The position numbers and the translations under genes are program-made. Shown here one piece after another: positions 33,452 to 42,526 of a DNA stretch of 64,000 nt (the stretch's first letter is position 1; every line of letters begins with the position of its first letter). The stretch is taken from NCBI GenBank assembly GCA_965204655.1, contig OZ241998.1, forward strand, positions 62,001-126,000, written 5' to 3'. Origin of the DNA: CATQHL01 sp965204655 (lineage in GTDB: Bacteria; Actinomycetota; Acidimicrobiia; Acidimicrobiales; CATQHL01). The notes below the pieces were generated by a model, which saw only the letters and a program-made list of their open reading frames with translations, was not told where the DNA came from and ran no database searches.

Positions 33452-33538
33452 AGAAATTGGAAGCGAGGCTGACTCGCAGCCATTGATTGCATTGCGCTCG
33501 ATTCCTGTTTCATCTCATAACCAAGAAGGGAGACTCAT

Positions 33539-34879
33539 ATGTTGTTTTCAAGGCAGAAAGCGGCGCTTCGGCTTCTTGCTGGCACGCTTGCCATCCTCGC
33601 GCTCGTTGCGGCGTCTTGCGGAAGCGATTCCGATGAGCAGGCGGAACCGGCGCCTCCGCCTCAGGCGGAACCAGCGCCTGCGCCTCAGCCGGAACCGGCA
33701 CCTCAGGCGGAACCGGAGCCTGCGCCCCAGGCGGTGACGTTGGAATTCTGGTCGTGGAACAATGAAGGTGGCTACACCGACGTTCACAAAGCGGCTGAAG
33801 AGCGTTTCGAAGCCGATAACCCCAACGTGGACGTGGAGCGTACCTACACCGCGTATGGCGACTACATGACCAACCTTAGAGCGGTTTTGACAGCCGGTGA
33901 GCCACCCGACATAGCGCAGGTTCCCTGGACCGGCGAGTACACGGACCTAGTATCCGCAGGTCAGTTGGCTTCTCTAGCCAATGACTTCGAGGACGGCTTC
34001 CCCGATTTCTTCGACCCCATTGCTTCGATAGCCAATGTGAATGGAATTCCCTATGCCATCCCGTTGGACGTCAACTCCCTGCAGATTGCCTACAACAAGG
34101 ACGTCTTTGCCGAGTTGGGGCTTGAAGTCCCGCAGTCTTCTGCCGACCTCATAGCAGTGGCTGAGGCTCTTGATGCAGAGGGTTATTTTGGGGTAGCCGT
34201 GGGAACGAAAGACAAGTGGGCAGGCGGCGACCTGTTCTTCAACCAGTTGGCCTACACCGACCCCAGCAACGCACTCATCGTTCGAGCTGACGCCGGTGAG
34301 GTCACATGGGATTCACCGGAGTTCCTTGAGGCGGCCGAGAACCTAGCGGCTCTGATCAACGCGGAGGTATTCGCCCCTGGGGCGAACGCCATGGACGCCT
34401 TCGTGGGATCCTTGGACTTGTTCGTGTCGGAACAGGCTGCCATGTTCTTCCCCGTTGGGAACTTCATAACAGCCGGCATTGCATCCGAGGTTGACGGCAG
34501 TTTTGAATGGGGATTGTTTCCGTTCCCGTCCCCGGGCGGGGGTGAGGCGTACGCCGTCGGCGGCGTGGCCGAGATGTTCTCAGTGCCTGCCGACGCCGAG
34601 AACTACGATCTGGCAGTGGAGTTCCTCCGCTACTTGACTGACGCGGAGGGCGAGGCGGCGCTGGTTTCCAACGACTTCATTCCGTCCTGGAGTATCCAGT
34701 TGCCTTCGGAAGTGAGTGACCTGTACAGGGATCTGGTCGCAGCGCAGGCCACCGTGCGCAACCGCACTGTCTACACGACGCCGGTGAACGCCGCCATTGC
34801 AGACAGCGTCCAAGGTCTGTTGGATGGGTCCCTTAGCCCGGATGAGATGATCGCCGCCATGGTCGAAGCGGCTTCCTAG
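33539..34879 (+). CDS. ABC sugar transporter substrate-binding lipoprotein
   Basis: A 446-residue lipoprotein of the family 1 extracellular binding proteins (maltose/multiple-sugar type). The signal peptide ends in LVAASC (about residue 26), followed by a Pro/Ala/Glu linker with repeated QAEPAP units and then the mature domain: VTLEFWSWNNEGGYTDVHK, PDIAQVPWTGEY, YAIPLDVNSLQIAYNKDVF. Aromatic residues typical of sugar stacking are present. First gene of a long cluster; both permeases follow, and a matching ATPase is at 39004. Confidence 0.92.
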   Translation: MLFSRQKAALRLLAGTLAILALVAASCGSDSDEQAEPAPPPQAEPAPAPQPEPAPQAEPEPAPQAVTLEFWSWNNEGGYTDVHKAAEERFEADNPNVDVERTYTAYGDYMTNLRAVLTAGEPPDIAQVPWTGEYTDLVSAGQLASLANDFEDGFPDFFDPIASIANVNGIPYAIPLDVNSLQIAYNKDVFAELGLEVPQSSADLIAVAEALDAEGYFGVAVGTKDKWAGGDLFFNQLAYTDPSNALIVRADAGEVTWDSPEFLEAAENLAALINAEVFAPGANAMDAFVGSLDLFVSEQAAMFFPVGNFITAGIASEVDGSFEWGLFPFPSPGGGEAYAVGGVAEMFSVPADAENYDLAVEFLRYLTDAEGEAALVSNDFIPSWSIQLPSEVSDLYRDLVAAQATVRNRTVYTTPVNAAIADSVQGLLDGSLSPDEMIAAMVEAAS

Positions 34880-34894
34880 CTCAATGGCATAACC

Positions 34895-34937
34895 TGCCGA
34901 CCCCGCCGCCGCTTTAACACTGGCGGCGGGGTCGGCA
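34895..34937. promoter_or_regulatory. 16-bp perfect inverted repeat between binding protein and permease genes
   Basis: TGCCGACCCCGCCGCC (34895-34910) pairs perfectly with 34922-34937 around an 11-base loop. No T-run follows. In many ABC operons a hairpin here lets the binding protein be expressed well above the permeases, by mRNA protection or partial termination; that role is inferred. Confidence 0.75.
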
Positions 34938-34975
34938 AACTAAATCGCTCAGGCAAGCCTGGAGGCAAGCGGGTT

Positions 34976-35992
34976 ATGCCCAACAAGTCCAAGGAACTCC
35001 TAGAGAGAGAGGATTCCGCTGCGGCGGCGGAAGCGGAGGATTCCGAGCAGGCTAGGTCAAGGCGGCTCCGTAGTGAGCAAAGGTCGCGTCGCAGGAAACT
35101 GCGCAGAGCCGACAGACGGCGGGGGGGCAATTACGCTTCTGGCTTGGGGATCGCAATGGTTTTTCCGAGCTTGGCGGTCTTCCTTGGGCTCATCGCCGTG
35201 CCGGTCGTCGTGGTGGCCCTGGTGTCGTTCTCGGAATGGGCAGGTTTTGAACTAGGAGATCTTTCCTGGACCGGCCTGGACAATTACCAGTCGCTGGCAG
35301 GCGACCCTATCTTCTGGCGGGCGCTTCGCAACACGCTCCTGTTCACCGGACTAACCACTCTGTTCCTGAACGTGCTCGGTTTCGGTTTCGCCTTGCTCAT
35401 CGCCACGAGGGTGCGCGGCACGGGACTGCTCCGTGCGGTCGTATTCTTGCCTGCTCTGCTGCCCCCGGTGCTGGTGGGTCTGATGTGGTCGAGGGTCTTG
35501 GACGGCTTCGGCTTCGTGAATCAAATCCTGCAAAGGCTGGGAATCTCCGAAGACCCGGTCTTTTTTCTGGGGGAGCCGGGTCTCGTCCTTTGGGTGATCA
35601 TCGGCGTCACCATCTGGCAGTTCGCGGGTTTTGACATGATCCTCTACTACGCCGGTCTCCAGAGCATCGACAGGTCGATGCTTGAAGCTGCATCACTCGA
35701 CGGTGCGCGCACTTTCGGCACTGTCACTCGGGTGATTCTGCCGTCGCTCTATCACGTAGTAGGAGTGGTCGCCCTTCTGAACGTGATAGGAGGCCTCAAA
35801 ATTTTTGACGTAGTCTACGTAATGACCAGAGGAGGCCCCAACCGCAGTTCGGAAGTCCTCTCTACGTACATGCTGGAGCAAGGCTTCCGCAACAGCATCA
35901 TGGGGGTGGCTTCGGCCATCGCCATCGTGATCGTGTTTTTGGCGGTTCTCTTCAGCCTCATCAGAATGCGGGTGGCGAGGCGCCTTGTTTGA
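34976..35992 (+). CDS. ABC sugar transporter permease, MalF/UgpA type
   Basis: A 338-residue membrane protein with an unusually long, Arg-rich cytosolic N terminus (about residues 20-50) and six helices. The EAA loop is in SIDRSMLEAASLDGART. GGAGG lies 10 bases before the ATG. It overlaps the next permease by 8 bp. Together they form the channel for the sugar-type solute. Confidence 0.92.
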   Translation: MPNKSKELLEREDSAAAAEAEDSEQARSRRLRSEQRSRRRKLRRADRRRGGNYASGLGIAMVFPSLAVFLGLIAVPVVVVALVSFSEWAGFELGDLSWTGLDNYQSLAGDPIFWRALRNTLLFTGLTTLFLNVLGFGFALLIATRVRGTGLLRAVVFLPALLPPVLVGLMWSRVLDGFGFVNQILQRLGISEDPVFFLGEPGLVLWVIIGVTIWQFAGFDMILYYAGLQSIDRSMLEAASLDGARTFGTVTRVILPSLYHVVGVVALLNVIGGLKIFDVVYVMTRGGPNRSSEVLSTYMLEQGFRNSIMGVASAIAIVIVFLAVLFSLIRMRVARRLV

Positions 35993-36815
35993 TATCCGCT
36001 CGCTCTGGGCCAGGGCGTCTCTTTCGATTCTGTCGGTTAGCGTTGCGGTCGTCGTCGTCCTCCCCGTTCTTTGGGTAGGGGCGTTATCGCTCAAGACCGG
36101 GAGAGAGGTATACAACCAATCGTTCCTGCCCGATCAGTGGACGCCGGGCAACTACGTAGAGGCTTGGCGGGATTTCGGACTGGGCGGCTACTTTTTGAAC
36201 AGCCTTTTCGTCACGGTTATCTCTGTTGTCCTCACGATCATCGTGGGGTTGCTGGCCGCACACGCTTTCACTTGGCTGAGGTTTCCGGGGTCGGAAGTGG
36301 TCTTCACTGCGCTCTTGCTGGGGATCATGATTCCTCCTGCGGCGCTCGTTCTTCCTCTTTTGATTGAAGCTAGACAACTCGGGCTCTACGACCAGTTGTA
36401 CGGCCTTAGTTTGGTGTACGTAGCTTTCGGGATGCCCATTGCCATCCTGGTCTTTAGAGGTTTCTTTCAGGGTCTGCCGGGAGAACTGGTCGAGTCCGCC
36501 CGACTGGACGGGGCGCGCGAGTGGAGGATCCTGGCGAAGGTGATCGTCCCGATGGCGCGCCCGGCAATCGTTACTGTGACGATCCTGCTGTTCTTGGCCA
36601 ACTGGAACGACTTCATACTGGCACTTGTGCTGCTGCGCGACGCCGACACTTACACCCTGCCAGTGGGTATCAGCCAGTTCATTGGTCAATACAGAACGCC
36701 GCACGAGTTGATCGCGGCCGCTTCCATCATCGGATCAGTTCCGGTGTTTTTGCTCTATATCGTGCTGGAGCGCCGCTTCCAGCAGGGAGTCACCCAAGGG
36801 GCGTTAAAGGGATGA
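35985..36815 (+). CDS. ABC sugar transporter permease, MalG/UgpE type
   Basis: A 276-residue membrane protein with six helices and the EAA loop in LPGELVESARLDGAREW. The start is TTG at 35985, inside the previous gene, consistent with translational coupling. Length is normal. The C-terminal LERRFQQGVTQGALKG is the classic ending of this family. Confidence 0.92.
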   Translation: MFDIRSLWARASLSILSVSVAVVVVLPVLWVGALSLKTGREVYNQSFLPDQWTPGNYVEAWRDFGLGGYFLNSLFVTVISVVLTIIVGLLAAHAFTWLRFPGSEVVFTALLLGIMIPPAALVLPLLIEARQLGLYDQLYGLSLVYVAFGMPIAILVFRGFFQGLPGELVESARLDGAREWRILAKVIVPMARPAIVTVTILLFLANWNDFILALVLLRDADTYTLPVGISQFIGQYRTPHELIAAASIIGSVPVFLLYIVLERRFQQGVTQGALKG

Positions 36816-36961
36816 CAGGAGCGGATTTACGGGCAGGGGCGGCGACGGGAATAGTGGCTTTAGAACCCTCAGATCGTCGTTACGAAGCAATTCAGGCTAA
36901 ACGCTCTAGATCTAAACGAGGATGTTTGGAAATCAGAGTCGCTGGAAAGAGAGCAGAATGA
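36812..36961 (+). CDS. possible 49-residue protein
   Basis: An ATG overlapping the permease stop (ATGA) opens a 49-codon frame, basic in the second half (QAKRSRSKRG). The overlap mimics the style of this operon, but codon choice is not strongly typical and I recognise no family. It could equally be untranslated leader of the dehydrogenase gene that begins at 37017. Confidence 0.22.
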   Translation: MTGADLRAGAATGIVALEPSDRRYEAIQAKRSRSKRGCLEIRVAGKRAE

Positions 36962-37016
36962 ATTCAGACGCCGCTGAAGGCGGAAGATCAAAATAAGAGG
37001 ACAATAGGAGGTCTAC

Positions 37017-37832
37017 ATGGGCTCGAATTCACAAAACAGACAGCACGCTGAGCAGACTCCGCTCGCAGGCAAGGCGGCGATCGTCACAGGAGCAGGAGGA
37101 GGTATCGGAAGGGGCAGCGCCCTGGCTCTTGCCAGAGCCGGAGCTTCGGTGGTCGTGAACGACTTGGACATGTCTTCGGCTCAGGAGACGGTGGATCTGA
37201 TCGTTTCAGAGGGTGGATCGGCTTCGGCCGACGGCGGCGACGTTTCCTGTCCCGAAGACGTGAAAGCTCTGGTGGGGCTCGCAGAGGCGGACTTCGGCGG
37301 GCTGGACATCATGCACGCCAACGCCGGAGTGGAGCGCTACGTGTCGCTGGAGGAGATGACGGAAGAAGACATGGATCTGCTCTTGGACGTAGACCTCAAG
37401 GGTGTGCTGCTCTGCGCCCAGCACAGCATCGCTCCTATGCGGGCTCGCGGCGGCGGGTCCATCGTGTTTACGTCTTCGGTTCAGGCCACCCACTCCCTCC
37501 CGGGCTGCGTGGTCTACGCCGCTGCCAAGGCTGGAGTGATTGCGGCGGCGCGCACACTGACGCTGGAGGTGGGATCCGACAACATCCGCGTCAACGCCAT
37601 CTCCCCGGGCACCATAGACACACCCATGCTCCGGAGGGATCTCGCCGACATGAATACCGATGAAGTGGAGGGCTTCATGGACAGGGTGCGCGCCGCCAAC
37701 ACCCTAGGGCGCATCGGCACTGTGGAAGAGGTGGGTGCGCTCGTCGTGTTCCTGGCATCCGATGCGTCTAGCTACATCAGCGGCACGAACATTCTCATTG
37801 ACGCGGGTTTCTCCGCTGTGAAGACCTTTTGA
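37017..37832 (+). CDS. short-chain dehydrogenase/reductase
   Basis: A 271-residue NAD(P)-dependent oxidoreductase. The cofactor motif is TGAGGGIGRG (about 24-33), the NAG motif is HANAG, and the active site has Ser (TSSVQ), Tyr (VVYAAAK) and Lys with usual spacing. ATG has GGAGG 6 bases upstream. In a sugar-import cluster the likely reaction is oxidation of a sugar or sugar acid hydroxyl; a first-step sugar dehydrogenase would be consistent with the lactonase downstream. Confidence 0.92.
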   Translation: MGSNSQNRQHAEQTPLAGKAAIVTGAGGGIGRGSALALARAGASVVVNDLDMSSAQETVDLIVSEGGSASADGGDVSCPEDVKALVGLAEADFGGLDIMHANAGVERYVSLEEMTEEDMDLLLDVDLKGVLLCAQHSIAPMRARGGGSIVFTSSVQATHSLPGCVVYAAAKAGVIAAARTLTLEVGSDNIRVNAISPGTIDTPMLRRDLADMNTDEVEGFMDRVRAANTLGRIGTVEEVGALVVFLASDASSYISGTNILIDAGFSAVKTF

Positions 37833-37922
37833 AAACCTTTGAGCGGCGGGTGGCGCAGACCCCAGAGCGGCCGGCGGCGGCGAGCGCCGGGAGGCCTCGG
37901 GCGCGAACTGGGGGATGCTGAG

Positions 37923-39011
37923 GTGAGCGTGAACTGGGAGTTGAGTCTGCCCCCTGGCGGCGATCTGCGGGCGCTCTTAGGAGAACCGGGGCAGGTGGCT
38001 TCGGTGCGAGAAGTGGTTCTTTCAGACGGCGCTTCCGACGGTCTGCGGGCAATTGACGTGCGCCCAGCGGGCGGCATCCACGCCTTGGTACTCGTCGACC
38101 GGGGCTTGGACATAGGACCCGCCTGGGCGCAGGGTTGGCCGTTGCACTGGCAGTCTCCGGTGGGATTTCGCCATCCCGCCTACTTCGATGGGGAGAAATG
38201 GCTGGATTCCTTCGGCGGGGGATTGCTCGTTACCTGTGGTTTAGAAAACGTCGGTGAGGGCTGTCGAGTGGGCAGCGAGTGGTACTGCCAGCACGGACGC
38301 CTTTCAAACTTGCCCGCCTCCGGCGTTCGTCACGACCTGATCTCCACCGACGGTGACTTGAAGGCCATTGAGATCTCAGGGAGCGTGCGGGAGGTGTCCG
38401 TCTACGGAGTCAACTTGGTCTTGGAGCGCACTCTGCGATTTGCCGTGGGCTCGCCTCGCCTAGCAGTGAGCGACCGGGTGCGCAACGAGGGCTTCGAGGC
38501 TGCGCCGCTATTCATCCTTTACCACTTCAACCTTGGGTTCCCTCTGGTGTCGCCGTCGACGATGCTGGACATCACCCCCGCTTATTCCACAGAGTCGTTC
38601 ACGGATACCGATCCCGGGCTACATGCCCAGTTCTGCGAACCGAAAGCGGGTTTTGCCGCTGAGGTCTTTGAGCATCGTTTTGCCGAGCGGCCTGCAGACG
38701 CCTCCGCAACTCTTCGCAACGACAGCTTTGCGCCTCTAGGCGGCATAGGCCTTGAGATCTCTTGGAAGCCGGAGCAACTGCGGAGGTTTTGGCAGTGGAG
38801 GATGATGGGAGCAGGCATGTATCTCACCGGGATCGAACCCGCGAACTGCGGAATACGCGGCCGCTCCGCGGAATTGGACGACGAGAACTCGGAAGTGGAA
38901 GTTCTAGAGCCGTTCCAAGAGCGCCGCTTCGACCTCACGATTACCGCCGAATGCGGCGGCGCGGAGGGCAAGGGAGGACAAAGAGACAAGAGGTCGAAAG
39001 AGCATGTCTGA
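37923..39011 (+). CDS. DUF4432 / aldose 1-epimerase-like protein
   Basis: A 362-residue protein of the galactose-mutarotase-like beta-sandwich group, with LVLVDRGLDIGPAW, GLENVG, YCQHGRLSNLPA and a C-terminal GIEPANCGI segment, typical of DUF4432. I use GTG 37923 (GGGGGATG upstream). Family members are thought to interconvert sugar anomers or epimers. It overlaps the downstream ATPase gene by 8 bp. The fit to a sugar pathway is good, but the substrate is unknown. Confidence 0.85.
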   Translation: MSVNWELSLPPGGDLRALLGEPGQVASVREVVLSDGASDGLRAIDVRPAGGIHALVLVDRGLDIGPAWAQGWPLHWQSPVGFRHPAYFDGEKWLDSFGGGLLVTCGLENVGEGCRVGSEWYCQHGRLSNLPASGVRHDLISTDGDLKAIEISGSVREVSVYGVNLVLERTLRFAVGSPRLAVSDRVRNEGFEAAPLFILYHFNLGFPLVSPSTMLDITPAYSTESFTDTDPGLHAQFCEPKAGFAAEVFEHRFAERPADASATLRNDSFAPLGGIGLEISWKPEQLRRFWQWRMMGAGMYLTGIEPANCGIRGRSAELDDENSEVEVLEPFQERRFDLTITAECGGAEGKGGQRDKRSKEHV

Positions 39012-40182
39012 GATCTCGTTCAAGGGCGTAGGGAAGACCTACGGAGATGGAACCGTGGCAGTGCACATGGTCGACTTGGAGGTCTCCGACGGCGAGTTCA
39101 TGGTGCTCGTCGGTCCCTCTGGTTGCGGAAAGTCCACGCTCCTGAGAATGCTGGCTGGTCTCGAGGCGATTACCGAGGGGGAAATACTCATTGACGGCGA
39201 GGTAGTGAACAAAGTACACCCTCGAGACCGAGACGTCGCCATGGTCTTTCAGAACTACGCCCTCTACCCGCACATGAGTGTTTTTGCCAACATGGCCTTT
39301 CCGCTCCGTCAAGCCAAAAAGTCGAAGGCCGAGATAACGGAACGCGTGGAGGAGGTGGCGAGCATCCTGCAGCTCTCCGAGCACCTCAAGCGTCGGCCGG
39401 CCAACCTTTCGGGGGGTCAACGGCAGCGCGTAGCAATCGGTCGGGCCATCGTGCGTGAGCCCAAGGCATTCTTGCTCGACGAACCCCTTTCCAACCTTGA
39501 CGCCAAGCTCAGGGTGCAGATGCGGGGTGAGTTGGCGCAACTTCACACCGATCTGGGTGTGACGACGATCTTCGTGACCCACGATCAGGTGGAGGCGATG
39601 ACCTTGGGGCAGAGGGTGGCGGTGCTGTCCGACGGCGAACTGCACCAAGTCGGCACTCCCCACGACCTCTATTACAATCCGGCCGACCTGTTCGTGGCGG
39701 GGTTTATAGGAAGTCCCTCAATGAACCTGCTGCGAACCGAATTGCAGCGGGAAGGCGAGGAGTGGAGGCTCGCACTGGAAAGTTCTGGCTCATTGCCCCT
39801 GCCCCAAGAATTACCCGTGACCCAGAGACTGGAGCGGATCATTGGGCGTGAAGAGTTAAATGGGGAGTTGATCGCGGGCGTGAGACCGGAGTCGATCCTG
39901 TTGCTGACCCCAGGCGACGGGAGAGCCGCGGGCCTGCCGCGTGGCAGGGTGAAGTTGACAGAAGTCATAGAGCCGGAAATGTACGTGTACATCGAAGGAA
40001 GCTTTTCCCTGGTGGATCCGAGCGACCCCGAAGATGGGGACAGCAATACCTTGGTAGCCCGTCTGCCTTCTACTAGCGCCATAAGCGCTGGGGACGAAGT
40101 GGCTGTAGGGTATGAGGGAGAGAGCTTGTACCTGTTTTCCTCCCAAGGGGGTAGAGCATTGCGATGGCTGCTAAACGGGTAG
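39004..40182 (+). CDS. ABC sugar transporter ATP-binding protein, MalK/UgpC type
   Basis: A 392-residue ATPase with Walker A GPSGCGKST, signature LSGGQRQR, Walker B AFLLDEP and the VTHDQVEAM switch. Residues from about 240 form the MalK-type OB regulatory domain (GVRPESILL). It lies apart from the permeases but in the same run of genes, so it is the likely power source of the importer at 33.5-36.8 kb. Confidence 0.94.
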   Translation: MSEISFKGVGKTYGDGTVAVHMVDLEVSDGEFMVLVGPSGCGKSTLLRMLAGLEAITEGEILIDGEVVNKVHPRDRDVAMVFQNYALYPHMSVFANMAFPLRQAKKSKAEITERVEEVASILQLSEHLKRRPANLSGGQRQRVAIGRAIVREPKAFLLDEPLSNLDAKLRVQMRGELAQLHTDLGVTTIFVTHDQVEAMTLGQRVAVLSDGELHQVGTPHDLYYNPADLFVAGFIGSPSMNLLRTELQREGEEWRLALESSGSLPLPQELPVTQRLERIIGREELNGELIAGVRPESILLLTPGDGRAAGLPRGRVKLTEVIEPEMYVYIEGSFSLVDPSDPEDGDSNTLVARLPSTSAISAGDEVAVGYEGESLYLFSSQGGRALRWLLNG

Positions 40183-40204
40183 TCAAATTACGGGAAGGTC
40201 GTTC

Positions 40205-40774
40205 ATGAACGCTGCCGGGAGCGCTGCCGGATCGATAAACGGCTTCAGCCACGCCGGCGTGACCGTTGCCGACTTGGATCGTTCCATCCGCTTCTACGAA
40301 CTGCTGGGGTTTGAGGTCGCCGCCCGCTGGGTGCGAACCGAGGACTACCTCCGTGAGTTGGTGGGTTATCCCACGGTAGAGATGCACGCCGCCGTGCTTC
40401 GCCATGACGCTTGTGATGTGTTCCTGGAACTCTTGGAGTACCGCAACATTTCGTCCGTAAGCATCGACCCGGCCAACGGCAACCCAGGCACAAGCCACTT
40501 CTGCCTCTTCGTGGACGGCTTTGAGGAGCTTTGGGAGAGGCTCGTTGCCGCCGGCGTGGATTCCGTCAGCGGGCCGGTTACGCCCACCGTCGGCCCCAAT
40601 AAGGGCTCTCTGGCGGTCTACCTCATCGATCCAGACGGGCACCGCGTGGAACTAGTTGAAACGCCGCGCAATCTTGACGGGTCGTTGCGCTCTCTATCCT
40701 CGGGGTCTTCGCGGTCTTCGGTCAGAGATGAACCTCCGTTATCCGCCGCAACTGCAGGAAGGAAAGATGGCTGA
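40205..40774 (+). CDS. VOC superfamily (glyoxalase/dioxygenase-like) protein
   Basis: A 189-residue protein with two beta-alpha-beta-beta-beta modules: FSHAGVTVADLDRSIRFYE and TSHFCLFVDGFEELWERL. Likely metal ligands are His16 (SHAG), Glu in FLELLEY, His in TSHFC and Glu in HRVELVE. The VOC fold catalyses isomerisations, epimerisations or ring cleavage at a metal. Its stop overlaps the start of the SMP-30 gene by 8 bp. Confidence 0.85.
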   Translation: MNAAGSAAGSINGFSHAGVTVADLDRSIRFYELLGFEVAARWVRTEDYLRELVGYPTVEMHAAVLRHDACDVFLELLEYRNISSVSIDPANGNPGTSHFCLFVDGFEELWERLVAAGVDSVSGPVTPTVGPNKGSLAVYLIDPDGHRVELVETPRNLDGSLRSLSSGSSRSSVRDEPPLSAATAGRKDG

Positions 40775-41630
40775 GTCGACTCCGCTCGTTCCGCTTGACG
40801 AACTGGAGACTTTTGCTCAGGGTCTGGATCACCCCGAAGGTATTTGCCTAGCCCCTAACGGTTGTCTCTACGTGGGAGGCGAAGCAGGCCAGTTGTATCG
40901 GATCACAGACGACGATAACCCCGAGGAGATCGCCAACACCGGCGGGTTCATGTTGGGTTTGGCCGCAGACGCCGAAAGCAACGTCTACGCCATAGACAAC
41001 GTCCACAAGACGGTGTGGAGATTCTCCCCGGACGGCAGGGATAAGGAGGTCTTCACTCGGGGGAACGCCGAGCGTTCGCTTGGGGTTCCGAACTGGGGAG
41101 CCTTCGACAGCGCCGGGAACTACTACCTGACGGACTCTGGCGGCTGGGGGCAGTCCGACGGCTTCATCTGGGTGGTTCGGCCCGGCGGCGCAGCGTCGGT
41201 CTGGTCGCAGGAGTCCTCTTTTTTCCCCAACGGGTGCGCGCTGGCGGCCGACGATTCCTGTCTTTACGTCGTAGAGAGTTATCCAGGGGCGATCGTTTCC
41301 ATTCCGATTTTGGGAGACGGCTCGGCTGGGCGGCGGAAGGTGCTATGCGAGTTGGGCGTGGTCGTGCCCGACGGCGTAGCGGTTACTACCGACAGCTCGC
41401 TCGTCGTGTCTTGCTACCGTCCTGACGTCGTTTATGTGTGGCATCCGGACGCCGGCCTGCGGGTGCTGGCGGAGGATCCTCGGGGCACTGTCCTGTCTGC
41501 GCCCACAAACGCTGTGTTCGTCGGCGCAGACCTAGACACGATCGTCGTGCCAAATCTGGGGCGCTGGCACTTGACGCGTTTCCGAACTTCGTACAGGGGT
41601 GTCGGGCTGCATTACCCCGCCTTCGACTGA
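40767..41630 (+). CDS. SMP-30/gluconolactonase-family protein
   Basis: A 287-residue six-bladed propeller hydrolase. The start at ATG 40767 has AGGAAGGAA before it and starts just ahead of the conserved DHPEGICLAPNG strand. Metal-binding positions are the Glu in HPEGI, the Asn in GVPNWGAFDSAGN and the Asp in VVPDGVAV. SMP-30 enzymes open sugar lactones; here it would hydrolyse the lactone made by a dehydrogenase of the same cluster. Confidence 0.86.
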   Translation: MAESTPLVPLDELETFAQGLDHPEGICLAPNGCLYVGGEAGQLYRITDDDNPEEIANTGGFMLGLAADAESNVYAIDNVHKTVWRFSPDGRDKEVFTRGNAERSLGVPNWGAFDSAGNYYLTDSGGWGQSDGFIWVVRPGGAASVWSQESSFFPNGCALAADDSCLYVVESYPGAIVSIPILGDGSAGRRKVLCELGVVVPDGVAVTTDSSLVVSCYRPDVVYVWHPDAGLRVLAEDPRGTVLSAPTNAVFVGADLDTIVVPNLGRWHLTRFRTSYRGVGLHYPAFD

Positions 41631-41671
41631 TTGAAGGCTGAGACGCTTAGAAATCAAAGACGTTTAGGCAG

Positions 41672-42526
41672 GTGGACGTGAGTAAAGAAGCGCCGGGGGC
41701 GAAGACGCCGGACTCGGAAGCGCCGGAGGATCAGGCGCCGGAAGATTACGTGCCGGAGGGCTACGTATCCACCCTGTTCGATTTCACAGGACGGATCGTG
41801 CTGGTAACCGGCGGCGCCAGCGGTCTGGGAGAGGCCGTCGTCCTTGGTTTCGCCCACAGCGGTGCGATGGTCGTGATTCTCGACAAGGACGCCCCCCGCG
41901 CCGAGAGCCTCGTCCGGAGCGCCGAGCATCGAGGGCGTCTGGAGTTCATAGAGACCGACGTGACTGTGCGCGACTCCGTGGAGAGCGCCGTGGCCAGCGT
42001 GCTAGACGCCCACGGCGCAGTCGATGTCCTAGTCAACAGCGCCGGCACTGCCGCCCGGCACCCAGCCTTGGACTTCCCCGACGAGGAGTGGGAACGGGTG
42101 CTGCGTCTGAACCTCTGGGGAACCTGGCTTCCCTGCCAAGTGGCGGGGCGCGCTATGACGAAGCGTCGCAGCGGGTGCATCATTAACATCGCTTCTATCG
42201 GCGCTAGCCGCGTCTATCCGGAGGCTACGGCGTACCTCCAGAGCAAAGGAGCCGTGACGCAGATGACTCGCAGTCTGGCGCTGGAGTGGATTCCCTACGG
42301 CGTGCGGGTGAACGCCATCGCCCCCGCTCTGTTCGACACCCCGCTGGTGCGTGCGTCCGATTCCGCCCGCAGCCTTACGAGTGATTTCATAATGGCCAGA
42401 ACACCCATCGGGCGGCGGGGGCTGCCCCGTGAGATGATTGCTCCAGCACTCTTTCTTGCCAGTCCTGGCGCTTCAATGGTGACCGGTCATGTTCTGAGCG
42501 TAGACGGGGGGTATCTGACGGCATGA
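41672..42526 (+). CDS. short-chain dehydrogenase/reductase (second)
   Basis: A 284-residue oxidoreductase with an N-terminal extension of acidic PED/PEG repeats (about residues 1-32), then TGGASGLGEA, VNSAGTA, Ser in IASIGAS and the Tyr-x3-Lys pair in TAYLQSK. It ends VTGHVLSVDGGYLTA as usual. GTG 41672 or GTG 41678 may be the start. Its TGA overlaps the next ATG (ATGA). Distinct from the SDR at 37017, so two different oxidations are expected. Confidence 0.9.
   Translation: MDVSKEAPGAKTPDSEAPEDQAPEDYVPEGYVSTLFDFTGRIVLVTGGASGLGEAVVLGFAHSGAMVVILDKDAPRAESLVRSAEHRGRLEFIETDVTVRDSVESAVASVLDAHGAVDVLVNSAGTAARHPALDFPDEEWERVLRLNLWGTWLPCQVAGRAMTKRRSGCIINIASIGASRVYPEATAYLQSKGAVTQMTRSLALEWIPYGVRVNAIAPALFDTPLVRASDSARSLTSDFIMARTPIGRRGLPREMIAPALFLASPGASMVTGHVLSVDGGYLTA

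Larger units (their letters stand above)
32994..33538. other. 545-bp intergenic region between proS and the sugar ABC operon
   Basis: No protein-coding gene is supported. The region holds three A-tract repeats, a C8/G20 inverted repeat and a candidate promoter (listed separately). The rest (about 33250-33420) shows no clear structure. It is divergent, so it must contain promoters for both proS and the transport operon. Confidence 0.7.
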
